Assembly (NCBI GenBank): GCA_027923505.1
Contig: BROI01000016.1
Location: forward strand, 558,001-622,000
Direction of reading: 5' to 3'
Length of the DNA: 64,000 nucleotides
Source: Mayamaea pseudoterrestris
Taxonomy: Eukaryota; Bacillariophyta; Bacillariophyceae; Sellaphorales; Sellaphoraceae
Shown here: positions 10,506 through 20,308 of the stretch, in pieces
Numbering within the stretch: the first letter of the stretch is position 1
Layout: each line of letters starts with the position of its first letter
The notes under the pieces: model-generated
What the model saw: the letters and a program-made list of their open reading frames with translations, nothing else
The model's database searches: none
Told to the model about the DNA's origin: nothing
Translations under genes and position numbers: made by a program

Positions 10506-11245
10506 ATGGCTTCCAACACTCCAGCGGCTGGTGCAGCACAGAACTCCAACTTGCTCCACGAGCATTGCTGCTCGTACGTGTTGAGTCAGTTTCAAACTTT
10601 AGGCAATCGAGGCCCTTTTCGGTGACGTCTCCGGTCCCTGGGGCTGTTCCTGTCGCCGAGGAGGAATCAACTGCTACCAGGACGAAAGCAACCTTGCTCC
10701 TGACGCCATTGCTGTAAATGCTACTGCCTCAAGACCAGGTGCCGAATGGGTCACGACAATCGCCAAGCTCGACGACAAGGCCGGCGGGCATTCCCGTGAG
10801 ATGAACCTGCCGATGACTCCACGAACGTCGAGTCGGTCGGGGCTGTTTCCGAAGTTGATTCACTCATAGAAGATACTGCTGCGGGAACGAAACCGCTTAG
10901 AATCATTGAAGGAGCCCGCCGCGACGAAGAAGCTCCTTCAAACAATGAACCAACGAGTGCGATTGTTCCCAAAAGTGCCTCGAGTTTGGGTTCTTCGAAT
11001 GGGCGACCGTCGGCAAAACGACCAGACTTTCGCTTCGATTGAAGATCATCAACGCCAGTATTTCTTTCAAGCGGGAACGCAACTGGAGCATTGTCGTCGC
11101 TGTCAAGGGTCTTGTACATGCCGACGCTTCCTTTGAGCGCGAGCCAGGCGGTAGCTACAGTTTGGTGATTGACTCGGACATTATTGAAGGCTCGTTCCGA
11201 TTGTTTCGTTCTAGAAGCAAGGAGCTGCCGTCCATTGCCAACTAA
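10500..11245 (+). pseudogene. Family A gene, copy 2, 5'-truncated and frame-broken
   Basis: Aligns with 2911-3663. It lacks the signal peptide and the first ~110 codons because the duplication began inside the gene, and the frame is broken several times between 10560 and 11000. The last stretch (11039-11245) is still open and preserves the C-terminal domain almost unchanged (KRERNWSIVVA, DASFEREPGG, SFRLFRSRSKELPSIAN). Without a start region it is most likely dead. Confidence 0.8.
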
Positions 11246-12105
11246 CGGACGGTGCAAGGTCAGTCTTTTTGAACACTTTGAATATTTTAATGCATGAATG
11301 TATACAACCTACAAGACTATATTCGCTACCCAACCGAGGGCCAAGGACATGCCTTGCAGAGCATGTCATGAACAAGAACATTGCCCCGCCTATAGCGGAC
11401 TCCAAATTTTGACAGGAACATTTTTGATTCTAAGCGATGCAGGATCTCATTCATATAAAAACAACACACAACTCTTGTACATGTAGTGTTGTCATTCATC
11501 ATTTTGCGTTCGTTCGGGTGATGCGCGTCGGCGACTATCTCGCCAGTTGTGTACCGGTGTGATGTTTTCCATCGTGTATCGGGAAGATGAGAGAGCACCC
11601 AGCGTATTGAAAAGTCGCCGGCCGAGCTATGTAGGTATCTTTGTTGTCCGTTCATTTCGCTGTTTCGTTCGGCGACCGTGAAGGCGAGCTTTTCACCTAA
11701 CTTCCGATCGACCCGATCGACCATTGGCAACAGCATCCATTCTTGCCGTTTTAGCATACAATTGGTCTTTAACATTGATTCAAAACGCTACGTAGATCCA
11801 TTAAGTAAGTCAAGCGGCAGCTAGCGCTGTGCTTTTTTTGGTCATCAGAGACGTATTGGTTCAGCTGCTGCTCCATTTGGTCGAGTTGCATCCGTTCTTT
11901 GTTCCTTCCTCGTCGGCAGTGGCAGCCGCTCTTTAACGCTCTATTCTCGTACACTTACACATCGCTCTTTATCTTATACACCAATGCAAAAAAGGAACGA
12001 CGATCGTCAGATTCGGAGTTACTACTCTTCTGGCAAGCGCAACTCGTTCTTCACATTCGGAGTCACTACTCTTTTGGCAAGCGCAACTCGTTCTTCACAT
12101 TCGGA
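11246..12105. other. Intergenic/5' leader of the FkbM-like gene, copy 2
   Basis: Counterpart of 3664-4494, no gene. Holds the same 44-bp tandem repeat at its end. Confidence 0.6.
12011..12098 (+). repeat. 44-bp tandem repeat, two units, copy 2
   Basis: Units start at 12011 and 12055, with a partial third unit at 12099 touching the ATG at 12106. Same arrangement as 4400-4487, so the repeat arose before the large duplication. Confidence 0.85.
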
Positions 12106-13266
12106 ATGAATAGTTTAATCATCAAGTATGCACTCATTGCTTGGGTCATTGGCTGTGCCATGCTTTTCCTGGGCCAGCAGCTAAGCCTGCAGCATTCGCT
12201 CAAGATTTTCCTGTGGCTGCAGCCGGATGCAACGCGTCAACAGCAATCCCTTGACAATTTTTTATTGGAGCCAGAGCGAATGAACGTATTGTATGAGCCA
12301 TCCTCCAGCGAAAAATATGTGGTGGATCATGCGGAGGAGCTGGGACTGCTCGCCGATACTTGGGAAAATATGACCATGCCGTCGTGTCGCATCTTTACGG
12401 ATCCTGCTCTGCCAAACTATAGCAGTCTCCAAAGTTATCGCAAGGAACTTGTTGAGTATACGCAACGCACCGATGATTTTGAAACTGATATCAAAGACCT
12501 TCGCATTCCTCTCAGAGCTGGTGTGAACCGAGACGAGCTCTGTTCCACTCTGGATTTGAACTTGGCAAGTATTTTTAAAGAGTCGCAGCAACTTTCGCAT
12601 GGCATTTTTGGATACGCCGAGCCATTGCTTCCACCGATGCGTCATCCGGACCTGTGCTTTGACCCTGAAAAGACGTACAAAGATCTCTTTACAATGACAT
12701 ATATGGTGCATGACTGGGAGGTCATGTGCAAACGCTTGACACCGTTTTCGCGAACTGTCTTTATTGACATGGGAGCCTCTCTGGCCTTTTACGATAGTGC
12801 CAAGAATTCACCAGCAGTCTACATTCTTGATACCTACAAGAAGTTTGGATTTGTCTTTGACCATGTGTATGCGTTTGAAATTACAGAGCAGGCGCCAACA
12901 AGTGTGTTTGAAATGGTTCCATCCAACATGCTTTCGCAGTACCATTGGATCAATGTTGGTGTCGAAGCTGATCCAGAAGCCAAGATGAATCCGCTGCGCA
13001 TGCTTTTGGAGCAGTTTACGGAGGAGGACTTTGTCGTGATTAAGCTTGACATTGACCACAGTGCGATTGAAGTGCCGTTGGCGTATCAGCTACTGAATGA
13101 CGATCGGTATAGCAAAATGGTGGATCAATTGTATTTTGAGCATCATGTCTTTCAATTGGAACTGTCACCCGCTTGGGCTGAATCCATGCAAGGAAGTATC
13201 AAGATGTCAATGGATCTCTTTGGCGGCTTGAGGAAAAAGGGCATTGCATCGCATTTCTGGATTTAA
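12106..13266 (+). CDS. FkbM-like methyltransferase, membrane-anchored, intact copy
   Basis: 386 aa. The start at 12106 is placed at the ATG right after the 44-bp leader repeats and opens a single N-terminal membrane segment (LIIKYALIAWVIGCAMLFLG), i.e. a type II Golgi/ER orientation. The C-terminal half resembles the FkbM methyltransferase fold: FIDMGAS as the SAM-binding motif I, VYAFEI as the second strand with its acidic residue, and FVVIKLDIDHSAIEVPL in place of the family's K-x-D-x-E-G-x-E strand. FkbM enzymes methylate sugar or polyketide hydroxyls. The motif variants mean activity is unproven. It lies between family A and the Pro-rich gene; a role in modifying surface glycans is inference. 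Confidence 0.6.
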   Translation: MNSLIIKYALIAWVIGCAMLFLGQQLSLQHSLKIFLWLQPDATRQQQSLDNFLLEPERMNVLYEPSSSEKYVVDHAEELGLLADTWENMTMPSCRIFTDPALPNYSSLQSYRKELVEYTQRTDDFETDIKDLRIPLRAGVNRDELCSTLDLNLASIFKESQQLSHGIFGYAEPLLPPMRHPDLCFDPEKTYKDLFTMTYMVHDWEVMCKRLTPFSRTVFIDMGASLAFYDSAKNSPAVYILDTYKKFGFVFDHVYAFEITEQAPTSVFEMVPSNMLSQYHWINVGVEADPEAKMNPLRMLLEQFTEEDFVVIKLDIDHSAIEVPLAYQLLNDDRYSKMVDQLYFEHHVFQLELSPAWAESMQGSIKMSMDLFGGLRKKGIASHFWI

Positions 13267-14275
13267 GGCATTGTCAACGATATAAACCTTTTTAAATATT
13301 GTGAAATACTTGTAAAGTAGTAAAGAAATAGCTCTTTGCGGAGATGCAAGTGTTTGTTGGCCTCCCAACTGATAAAGCTGACTGCCGATTGAAGTTTTGC
13401 TTCACCTCGTTCTCGTGTGCTCCGTCTCGTCCCGCGCCGACGGCTTGAGCTCCACCAGCAAGGACGTTCGCGTTGTCGTTGCTGTTTTTTATACGTCAAT
13501 CTCGGAGTGACAAGACTGGGATAGTTCCTGATTACTGCGGTAATTGGTGCTACTTTACAGTCGGCGACGGTTTTATGATGGACCGCAGCTTGTTTCTTTA
13601 CAAGCATGCCGCGGCAGATTGGAAAGGGATGGACCTTTTTCGACAAAAGATAATCAGCTGTGAAACCATGGCGCGCTGCTTGACATACTTGTAAAGACGG
13701 ATCAGTATGTTGACGACGCACTCCGTCACTCGAAAATGTCTTGCTTTGTAAATGCTTCTGCAAAAGACAAAACTGTATCGTTACTGGTTGATGTGCCCTA
13801 GCTGAGAGAATGTTTGCACGATTGACACCATTTTGAACGAGCATTACTTAAATCCGTAGATCCGTTCGACTTGAGTAATTAAGAAACCTTTGCCTGTTGA
13901 GAGAACCGTTGCGCGCAGGGCGACTCCGTTCATGCGCGACACAAATTTTGTCCCTGACGTGGTGAATGCAAAGTATCAATCAAGCACAAGTTCCTGAATA
14001 GCTGTTTTCGACACGGATGGACAGAGTGAACTATCGCATAGGTGAGCACAATGGCATCATCGATCAGCAGCTTGCACCTTTCCTTGTCCACCTTTTGGAC
14101 GACGACGTGCCGCTTGACGCGACAAGCTTGACACGACGAGCGAAAGCGCATCTTTGGGAAGAGGCAGACACGTGCGTATGTCCGTTTTTGGATCCGTTTC
14201 TGTATCCGGTGTCGTCGCCACTTACAAATCCGTCGTGGCCGAGATCTTTGTTCAATACAGTAAAGGTACGCAACC
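13267..14275. other. Intergenic region upstream of the Pro-rich gene, copy 2
   Basis: No gene. The last ~400 bp match 6190-6634 and probably contain the promoter. The middle (about 13440-13690) shows little similarity to copy 1. Confidence 0.5.
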
Positions 14276-16102
14276 ATGATGATCAAGCTTGCTGTTCTTT
14301 TGATTTGCCTTGCGAGTCCAGTGCTTGCTGTCCAGATTCATTCGAACAAGGATGACCATCAGCAGCAGCAAGGAATGATGATGAGCAAGCCGATCGGCAT
14401 GCGCAAGTTCGACGCGATCCGTCGGAGCTTCAATCGTTTCTTTGAGAAGAATCTCATTGAAACTATTGAGGAAGCTCAAGTTAGTATCATGGCCAATGCA
14501 AGGATCAAAGGTTCTACTGTCAGCAACAAGGCACCTTTTGGACAGGAAGAGACGAAAGAAACCGATCCGATCATCTTGCCGAAGAAAGATCCGATGACAT
14601 CGATGACAGACGGCAAAGAAACTGCCGAGGAGCTGTACGAGAAGAACTTTCACTCTGTTGTTGAAACTGCAGCAAGTCAATACGGCGAGAAACAAGCCAT
14701 GAACTCGTTGGATCAGCCTACTGACGGTGAGACTAGCGACAAGGAGGAATCCACGGCCAAACGCGCACCCTACCCGACGCCCATCGAAAACAGCAAGACC
14801 AAAGAGAGGAGCCTTCTCGAGCCAACTCCTGGAACTCCTACGCACGCGCCTTCTGTTGTACAAGATGAGTTTAGGCGTCCGATTAATGATTTTGTTTCGG
14901 TGCCACCTTCAAACTCTCCAACGACTCCTCCGACAACAGGTGAGCGTATGCATCCCAGCCTACGTCCAAGTAACACCGTGCTTTCCCCGCAAGCTTCGTC
15001 TTTCACCACAACAGCAGATCCCCCTGGACGCCCAAGCCCATTCAAGGCAGTTGGACCAACCTTTGCTCCAACGCGCGACAATCCTCGCAGCAACGTTCGC
15101 TTCAGAGCGCCGGCTCCACTACATGCATCTAAAAAAGGGAGTAAAGGCTTGTTTGCCCCTGCTAGACGGCCGGTTCCACTTTTAGAGGAAACACAAGAAC
15201 CAACATCTGCGCCAGCGAGCGACTTGCGTCCACACAGTGACTTTCTTTCCCCGCTACCTTCGCAGGCTCCGTCACTCGCATCTCGTAAAGGAAGTAAAGG
15301 CTTGTTTGCTCCGGTTCGGCGACCAACCCCACTCTTGTGGGAATCGAAAGAACCAACTTCTGCGCCAGCAAGTGACTTGCGTCCACACAGTGACTTTCAT
15401 TCGCCGCTACCTTCGCAAGCTCCGTCACTCGCAACTGCCAAGGGAAGTAAAGGATTGCTCGCTCCGATGAGGCGTCCGAGCCCACTCTTGTGGGAATCGG
15501 AAGAGCCAACTTCTGCGCCAACAAACGACTTGCGGCCACACAATGACGTGCACTTGCCACCTTTGCAAGCTCCATCACTCGCGTCTGCGAAAACAAGTAA
15601 ACGAGTGCGCGCTCCGATTAGGCGTCCAAGCCCACTACTTTGGGAATCGCAAGAGCCTACTTCTGCACCAACAAATGACTTGCGGCCACACAGTGACATG
15701 CTTGCACCACCCTCGCAAGCTCCCAGTGCAGCTTCCACAGGCGTCACCGATAGAAATGAAGCCGATCCTAGCGTCCCAAGCCCATTTGGCTCGGTTGGTC
15801 CGAATGTTCCACTGCCTTCACAAGGTAAATCACCGGCTCATCAGTATCAACCAAGTCGATCTACAACAGCAGATCCAACATCAATGAGTCAAGCTTTCAG
15901 TTCAGCTCAAACCGATGAACGGAAGCAGAATGCGCCAATCCATTATCCTACACTGGATCCGAGCGCGCCATTACCTGCGTCCGAGGACATCGCCAAGCCC
16001 TCAACACTACTTACTGGAATGCCACCTACTCCAACTGCAACGGAAGTACTTCTGCCAGAGTCCTCTACACCAAAAACGAACGGGGCGCGAGTTGAGTTTT
16101 GA
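14276..16102 (+). CDS. Secreted Pro/Ser/Thr-rich repeat protein, copy 2
   Basis: 608 aa, intact, with the same layout as the gene at 6635: signal peptide MMIKLAVLLICLASPVLA, charged N-terminal part, four ~50-aa repeats, Pro/Ser/Thr-rich tail. Differences are mostly single residues and a few codons inserted or lost in multiples of three, which suggests both copies remain under protein-level constraint. The last ~15 residues differ more (TEVLLPESSTPKTNGARVEF against copy 1). Confidence 0.8.
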   Translation: MMIKLAVLLICLASPVLAVQIHSNKDDHQQQQGMMMSKPIGMRKFDAIRRSFNRFFEKNLIETIEEAQVSIMANARIKGSTVSNKAPFGQEETKETDPIILPKKDPMTSMTDGKETAEELYEKNFHSVVETAASQYGEKQAMNSLDQPTDGETSDKEESTAKRAPYPTPIENSKTKERSLLEPTPGTPTHAPSVVQDEFRRPINDFVSVPPSNSPTTPPTTGERMHPSLRPSNTVLSPQASSFTTTADPPGRPSPFKAVGPTFAPTRDNPRSNVRFRAPAPLHASKKGSKGLFAPARRPVPLLEETQEPTSAPASDLRPHSDFLSPLPSQAPSLASRKGSKGLFAPVRRPTPLLWESKEPTSAPASDLRPHSDFHSPLPSQAPSLATAKGSKGLLAPMRRPSPLLWESEEPTSAPTNDLRPHNDVHLPPLQAPSLASAKTSKRVRAPIRRPSPLLWESQEPTSAPTNDLRPHSDMLAPPSQAPSAASTGVTDRNEADPSVPSPFGSVGPNVPLPSQGKSPAHQYQPSRSTTADPTSMSQAFSSAQTDERKQNAPIHYPTLDPSAPLPASEDIAKPSTLLTGMPPTPTATEVLLPESSTPKTNGARVEF

Positions 16103-16537
16103 GTTTAGCAGCTATATGTGACGTTGCATAAGGCATGGTTGCGCCAACCATGTTTGCAAATAGATCGCAAAACAATAGAATACAGTATTTTTAGACTAAC
16201 CAGTGCATTATTTTTTGCTTGCTACGGTACTATCGGTATGCGCCGTCGCTTGTGCTGATATTTTCTATGCGCATATCACGTCATTTGGATTCTCCGTTCC
16301 ACTATTCGTATCCGTAGCGTCGTGGAGATGTGCAACTGTTGAAAGTCAAAATTCCTGCCACAATCAATTGCGCTACACCAGGAGAAAGCGGGGGCATTCA
16401 TTTGCAATTGCCACAATCAATTGCGCCACACCAGGAGAAAGCGGGGGCATTCATTTGCAATTTAATCATCCGCATCGGTTTTAATAAAGTGATGAGTGTG
16501 TTAACCTTTAAACTCAATAAGCTTTTGCGGAGTACTC
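16103..16537. other. Intergenic, convergent gene ends, copy 2
   Basis: No gene. Contains the 53-bp tandem repeat listed separately; the matching region in copy 1 has only one diverged unit. Confidence 0.5.
16357..16462. repeat. 53-bp tandem repeat, two units
   Basis: Unit begins GCCACAATCAATTGCGC at 16357 and again at 16410, each ending in CATTTGCAATT. The two units are nearly identical. Copy 1 of the large duplication has a single related stretch near 8720, so this arose after the large duplication. Confidence 0.85.
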
Positions 16538-19034
16538 CTACTCGTAGACCTCGCCATCCCGAAGAATGCACCTGCGCATGGTTCCATCTGGTTGGAACTC
16601 GGTATAAGTTCCATTTACAAACTCATCATCCGCGAAGGTTCCATCGCGCCATCGACCGTCGCTCAATCTGAGGTGGCCGGCGCCGTGAAAGTTGTAACCT
16701 TCAAACTGACCATCATAACAACTGCCGTCGCTCCAAATATATCTACCGTGTCCCTTGAGCATGCCATTTACAAATGTACCTACGTAACAATCGCCGTTGC
16801 TCAATCTGAGTTTGCCGGCGCCTTGGAAACTGCCATCAGTAAACTCGCCTTCATAACAATTGCCGTCGCCCATATTTGCCGGGCCCTTCGAGTTTGCCGT
16901 TCAAAAAGATGCCGTCGTACGAATTGCCCTCAATCCATGTAACTTTGCCGTAGCCATGAAGGAACTTGTCTGCTTTAAACTCGCCTTTGTACCAATCACC
17001 GTCGTTCATTGAGAGTTTCCCTTGCCCTTCGAATTTGCCGTTCCAAAAATTGCCCTCGTACGAATTGCCGTCGATATATGTAATCTGGCCATATCCGTTA
17101 TGGAGCTTGCCTTCTTTAAATTCGCCTTCGCACCACCCGCCGTTGCTCAATGTGAGTTTTCCTTGCCCCTTAAATTCGCCATCTACAAAGTTGCCCTTGT
17201 ACTCATTACCGTCACACATCGACTCGCCGTAGCCATGTGGCTTGTCTTGTCGAAATGTTCCTTTATACCACTGATTGCTGCTCCAAGTAAATTTCCCTTG
17301 CCCCTCATACATGCCATTCACAAAGCTGCCCTTGTAACAAGCACCGTTGGTCAAAGTCAATTCACCGTTGCCGTGAAACTCCCCGTCTTTTATTTCACCG
17401 TTGTAAACAGTTTTACCATCGGAGTCGACATAATGTAGCAGGCCATCACTCATCTTGTCGTACTCCCATAATCCTTTATACCCACTGCTGCCGTTGTCCT
17501 GTAACTGTTCGCCGTAGCCATGAGCAAATCCGTTGTAATAGTTACCCTGGTAGATAGTTCTGCCATCGGAATATTCAAAGCGGCCCTGACCGTGCATCAG
17601 TCCATTGCGAAAGGTACCTTTGTATGATGATCCATCCTCGTATCGTTGTTCGCCTTTCATTATCTGGCCATTATTTATTTCGCCGATTGAGATGCGCCGC
17701 ATGTCATCCTCCAAGTCTTTCATCTCGTCCACCTCTATATCGTCCTTGGGTTTGCTGCCGCCTTCACTTTGGCAATCCATACCCGGCTGCCCTCCCTTGG
17801 GGACAAATTTACCTAACTTGATCCAATCTTCCAAGCAATACTTATCAAGAAAGCTCTCCAGCGTCCACTGGTCTACAGCGGCTTGAGTCCGCTCGTACTT
17901 AAACATCCTTTTTGCAACCCCAAGCACAAACGGTCTAAGCTGTGGACTCAGCTTTTCAATTTGTTGAGTATTCATACGAGATGTCATCTGCTTTACCAAA
18001 TGATTGATCTGCTGTAGCTTGTCGAGCATCGCTCTTCTCGTGCTGTCGCTATGTCTCCACGAACCCTTGATCAGCTCGCGGCGATCGGACACATCCAACA
18101 GGATCCACCAGAGAACTATGCACTTGCTAAACAAGGAGCGATCTGGGCCGATGAACTTGTATAGATTCGATGGAATCGACAGAATAGACTTTTCGCCTCG
18201 GTCAACCTTTTCAAACTCCTTCTTCAGCTCTTCGTCTTCGAGTGCAAATAGACCAGCGTCACTCACGGACATACTAGCGCAGCTTTTAAACGATGGTCCT
18301 TGATTGGTTATTGCTGCTAGACTTGTCTTAGTTGTTGCGAATGTAGTCGCCTTGTTGATGCTGTGCGAAGCAACTCTGTGAGACACACACTGTTTCGCAG
18401 CAGGGCCATTCCGCTGCGCTTGAGCGTCGACGACGACGGCATCCATGTCTTCATCAATATAGTCGAGCATATCTAGCTCGAAATCGACTGACGGTGGGGG
18501 TGAATGACACATTCTTGCCGAGTTGTTATCACCCATAGTCTTTGGCGAAGGACTAGGACATAATTGAGCGACTTTCTTGGCAAGAGATATTTTCTCCGAG
18601 ATTTTCGGCAGCGGCAGCTCAGGCTTCTTGGTGTCGTTCAAAGTCGAGCAGTACTTCGTACTATCGCCATTGTGGTGCATCTTGGAGCTGTCAATATCTT
18701 CCGCAGCCTCGTTCTTTTGCTCAGATTCGCGAACCATGATGAAATCGTTCATGACATTGTTGAAATTGTCTGTGAATACTCCCTGGTCGAGTCCAGTAAC
18801 CATGATAAACTCGTTCAGGACTTCTTCGTTTTGCTGAATGTCAAGACTCTCCCATTCCTCCATCAGAATTGACTGACGAGTCGAATGGGCCTCATCATCC
18901 GTATCGAACGAAGAAGGCTGCGTCGTCGACGTCATCGACTCTTGCGATGAAATTGATGTCCTTCGTCTTGGAGTAAAGGGTCTCTCAGGTGCAGCAATCA
19001 TGCGCTTCTGCGGTGTAGCTGATCGAGTCGACAT
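16538..19034 (-). CDS. MORN-repeat protein, copy 2, full N-terminus, frameshift near the C-terminus
   Basis: Start at 19034 (MSTRSATPQKRM); the open frame to 19088 lacks an ATG. Residues ~1-250 are an acidic, Ser-rich region found in no other copy at full length. Then follow MSVSDAG, the conserved helical domain (~260-400) and a long MORN array. At about 16870 five bases present in copy 1 (inside KYIWSNGN) are missing, so the main frame stops at 16851, giving 727 aa. The next frame stays open to 16538 and carries about four further MORN units ending in TMRRCILRDGE, like the copy 1 tail. Either the C-terminus was recently lost or the assembly has an error. Divergent from the family A gene at 19342 across 307 bp. 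Confidence 0.75.
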
Positions 19035-19341
19035 GGATTTGTAGTATGTATGACAGGCTGATGAGGAAAGGGTCGGCAGCAAGTCCAAAGAAAAAATTGA
19101 GCGCGCCGTCGCGATGCGCGATCGGCGTCAAGCAAAAAGCGACGTGACGTGGCAAAATATGATCCCTAAGTATACGGGGCGGTTCGGAAAGGATAGAAAC
19201 TTTTGCTTTTTAAACCTTAAGTATTACAAATTGCCTCGATCGAACGTTGGAAAGGTTAGATAGTTGCTTCGACCGCGGCCAAGATGGACCTCATTTTCCT
19301 CACAAAAAGCAAGTTGCGCACGCCCGACACAGCCAAACACT
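19035..19341. promoter_or_regulatory. Divergent intergenic region between a MORN gene and a family A gene
   Basis: 307 bp shared by two outward-facing starts. It contains TTGGAAAGGTTAGATAG (about 19247), matched by TTGGAAAGGTGAGATCA upstream of the other family A gene (about 26516). It also holds an upstream ATG at 19284. Promoter function is inferred from position and this match. Confidence 0.4.
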
Positions 19342-19875
19342 ATGAACTTGATCAACCCATTGAAGCTTTTCACTTTGGTCAAGGCTGTCAAGTCGTGGGA
19401 GGCCGATGCAGCTACGACTTCGGCTGCAGTAGCCAAGGAAGACGAGCACGGGCACCTTGAGCGCTCATTTGATCGAACCGCAGTCATCTCTCTTCAATTT
19501 CGCAAAGTAACTGCGACGATACTCTTCAAGGCAACACGAGTGACTAAAGAGATAAAGCAAGTCGAATCAGGAACGTCGCGAGTCAAGGCAGAGCGTCTCG
19601 CGGGTGATTACTCGACGTCGGACCCAATGACGAGCCATACGACCGTTGCTTCAGTCGCGGGGCATGAGACAGCGAAGCTCCTCGATTCCGGTACTACTGA
19701 TGCTGCTACTGCAATCATCGTGGATGCGGAGGCGACGAATGGATCAAAACAAGTGCAAACCTTGTCGTCGCCGCAGTCGTCTCTCGGTCGGCCACACTGG
19801 AGTGTTTCCATCCAAATTACCCTCGGCCGTACTCGTCAGACGGAAATGACTGACCAAGCCATGCAGGTTCTTTAA
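19342..19875 (+). CDS. Family A protein
   Basis: 177 aa from the ATG at 19342 (MNLINPLKLFTLVKAVKSWEA), chosen because the same MNLI-x-x-LK-x-F start opens the paralogue at 26613. The leader is only weakly hydrophobic. A strand-rich block (ISLQFRKVTATILFKATRV) corresponds to the first family strands; an Ala/Thr/Ser-rich linker follows, and the C-terminus has GRPHWSVSIQITLGR, matching DWSVSIQF of the gene at 10-621. Convergent with the MORN gene at 20293-22464. An upstream ATG 58 bases before the start opens an overlapping frame (see findings). Function unknown. Confidence 0.6.
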   Translation: MNLINPLKLFTLVKAVKSWEADAATTSAAVAKEDEHGHLERSFDRTAVISLQFRKVTATILFKATRVTKEIKQVESGTSRVKAERLAGDYSTSDPMTSHTTVASVAGHETAKLLDSGTTDAATAIIVDAEATNGSKQVQTLSSPQSSLGRPHWSVSIQITLGRTRQTEMTDQAMQVL

Positions 19876-20292
19876 TGTCGGAATGCGGAACTCATTGCGT
19901 TTGAATACAAAGTTATTCTTCATGTATCTAGAGTTACTTTAGTGGCATATGCTCTGGCATGCGTTCGCTCTCGAATTAGTGCTTTATACTTCCATTAAAT
20001 CGTTTTGGCGCAAGCCTGTGGCTTGATAGGTGACCAATTTCAGTCGATGTTGTTGTCGGCGGTGTAGCGCATGAACGTTGTCTTTCGCCAAACGTTTCGC
20101 AGGCTCAAGATGGCGCACGTCCAGTGACAGCAAATAGTCACTTTATCGAGTAGCATTAAGTTAATTGAAGTGAGCCGAATCGCAATAAATAACCTCTGCC
20201 ATAGCGCGACCCGTGATGATGCCTGAGCAACTGCCTAGAACCTCTACTCCAGCTTCTCCCCGTGATGGTGCCTGAGCAACTGCCTAGATCCT
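19876..20292. other. Intergenic, convergent gene ends
   Basis: No gene. Includes most of a 49-bp tandem repeat at the MORN gene's 3' end. Confidence 0.5.
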
Positions 20293-20308
20293 CTACTCCA
20301 GCTCCTCA
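20211..20308. repeat. 49-bp tandem repeat at a MORN gene stop codon
   Basis: CCGTGATGATGCCTGAGCAA at 20211 recurs as CCGTGATGGTGCCTGAGCAA at 20260. The unit includes the last codons and stop of the MORN gene (minus strand, stop at 20293-20295), so the gene end was duplicated with its downstream flank. Confidence 0.8.

Larger units (their letters stand above)
10491..18280. repeat. Tandem duplication, second copy (~7.8 kb)
   Basis: Second copy of the unit at 2902-10490. It begins inside a family A coding region and ends inside the complete MORN gene. Length differs slightly because of indels in intergenic DNA and extra MORN units. Confidence 0.9.
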
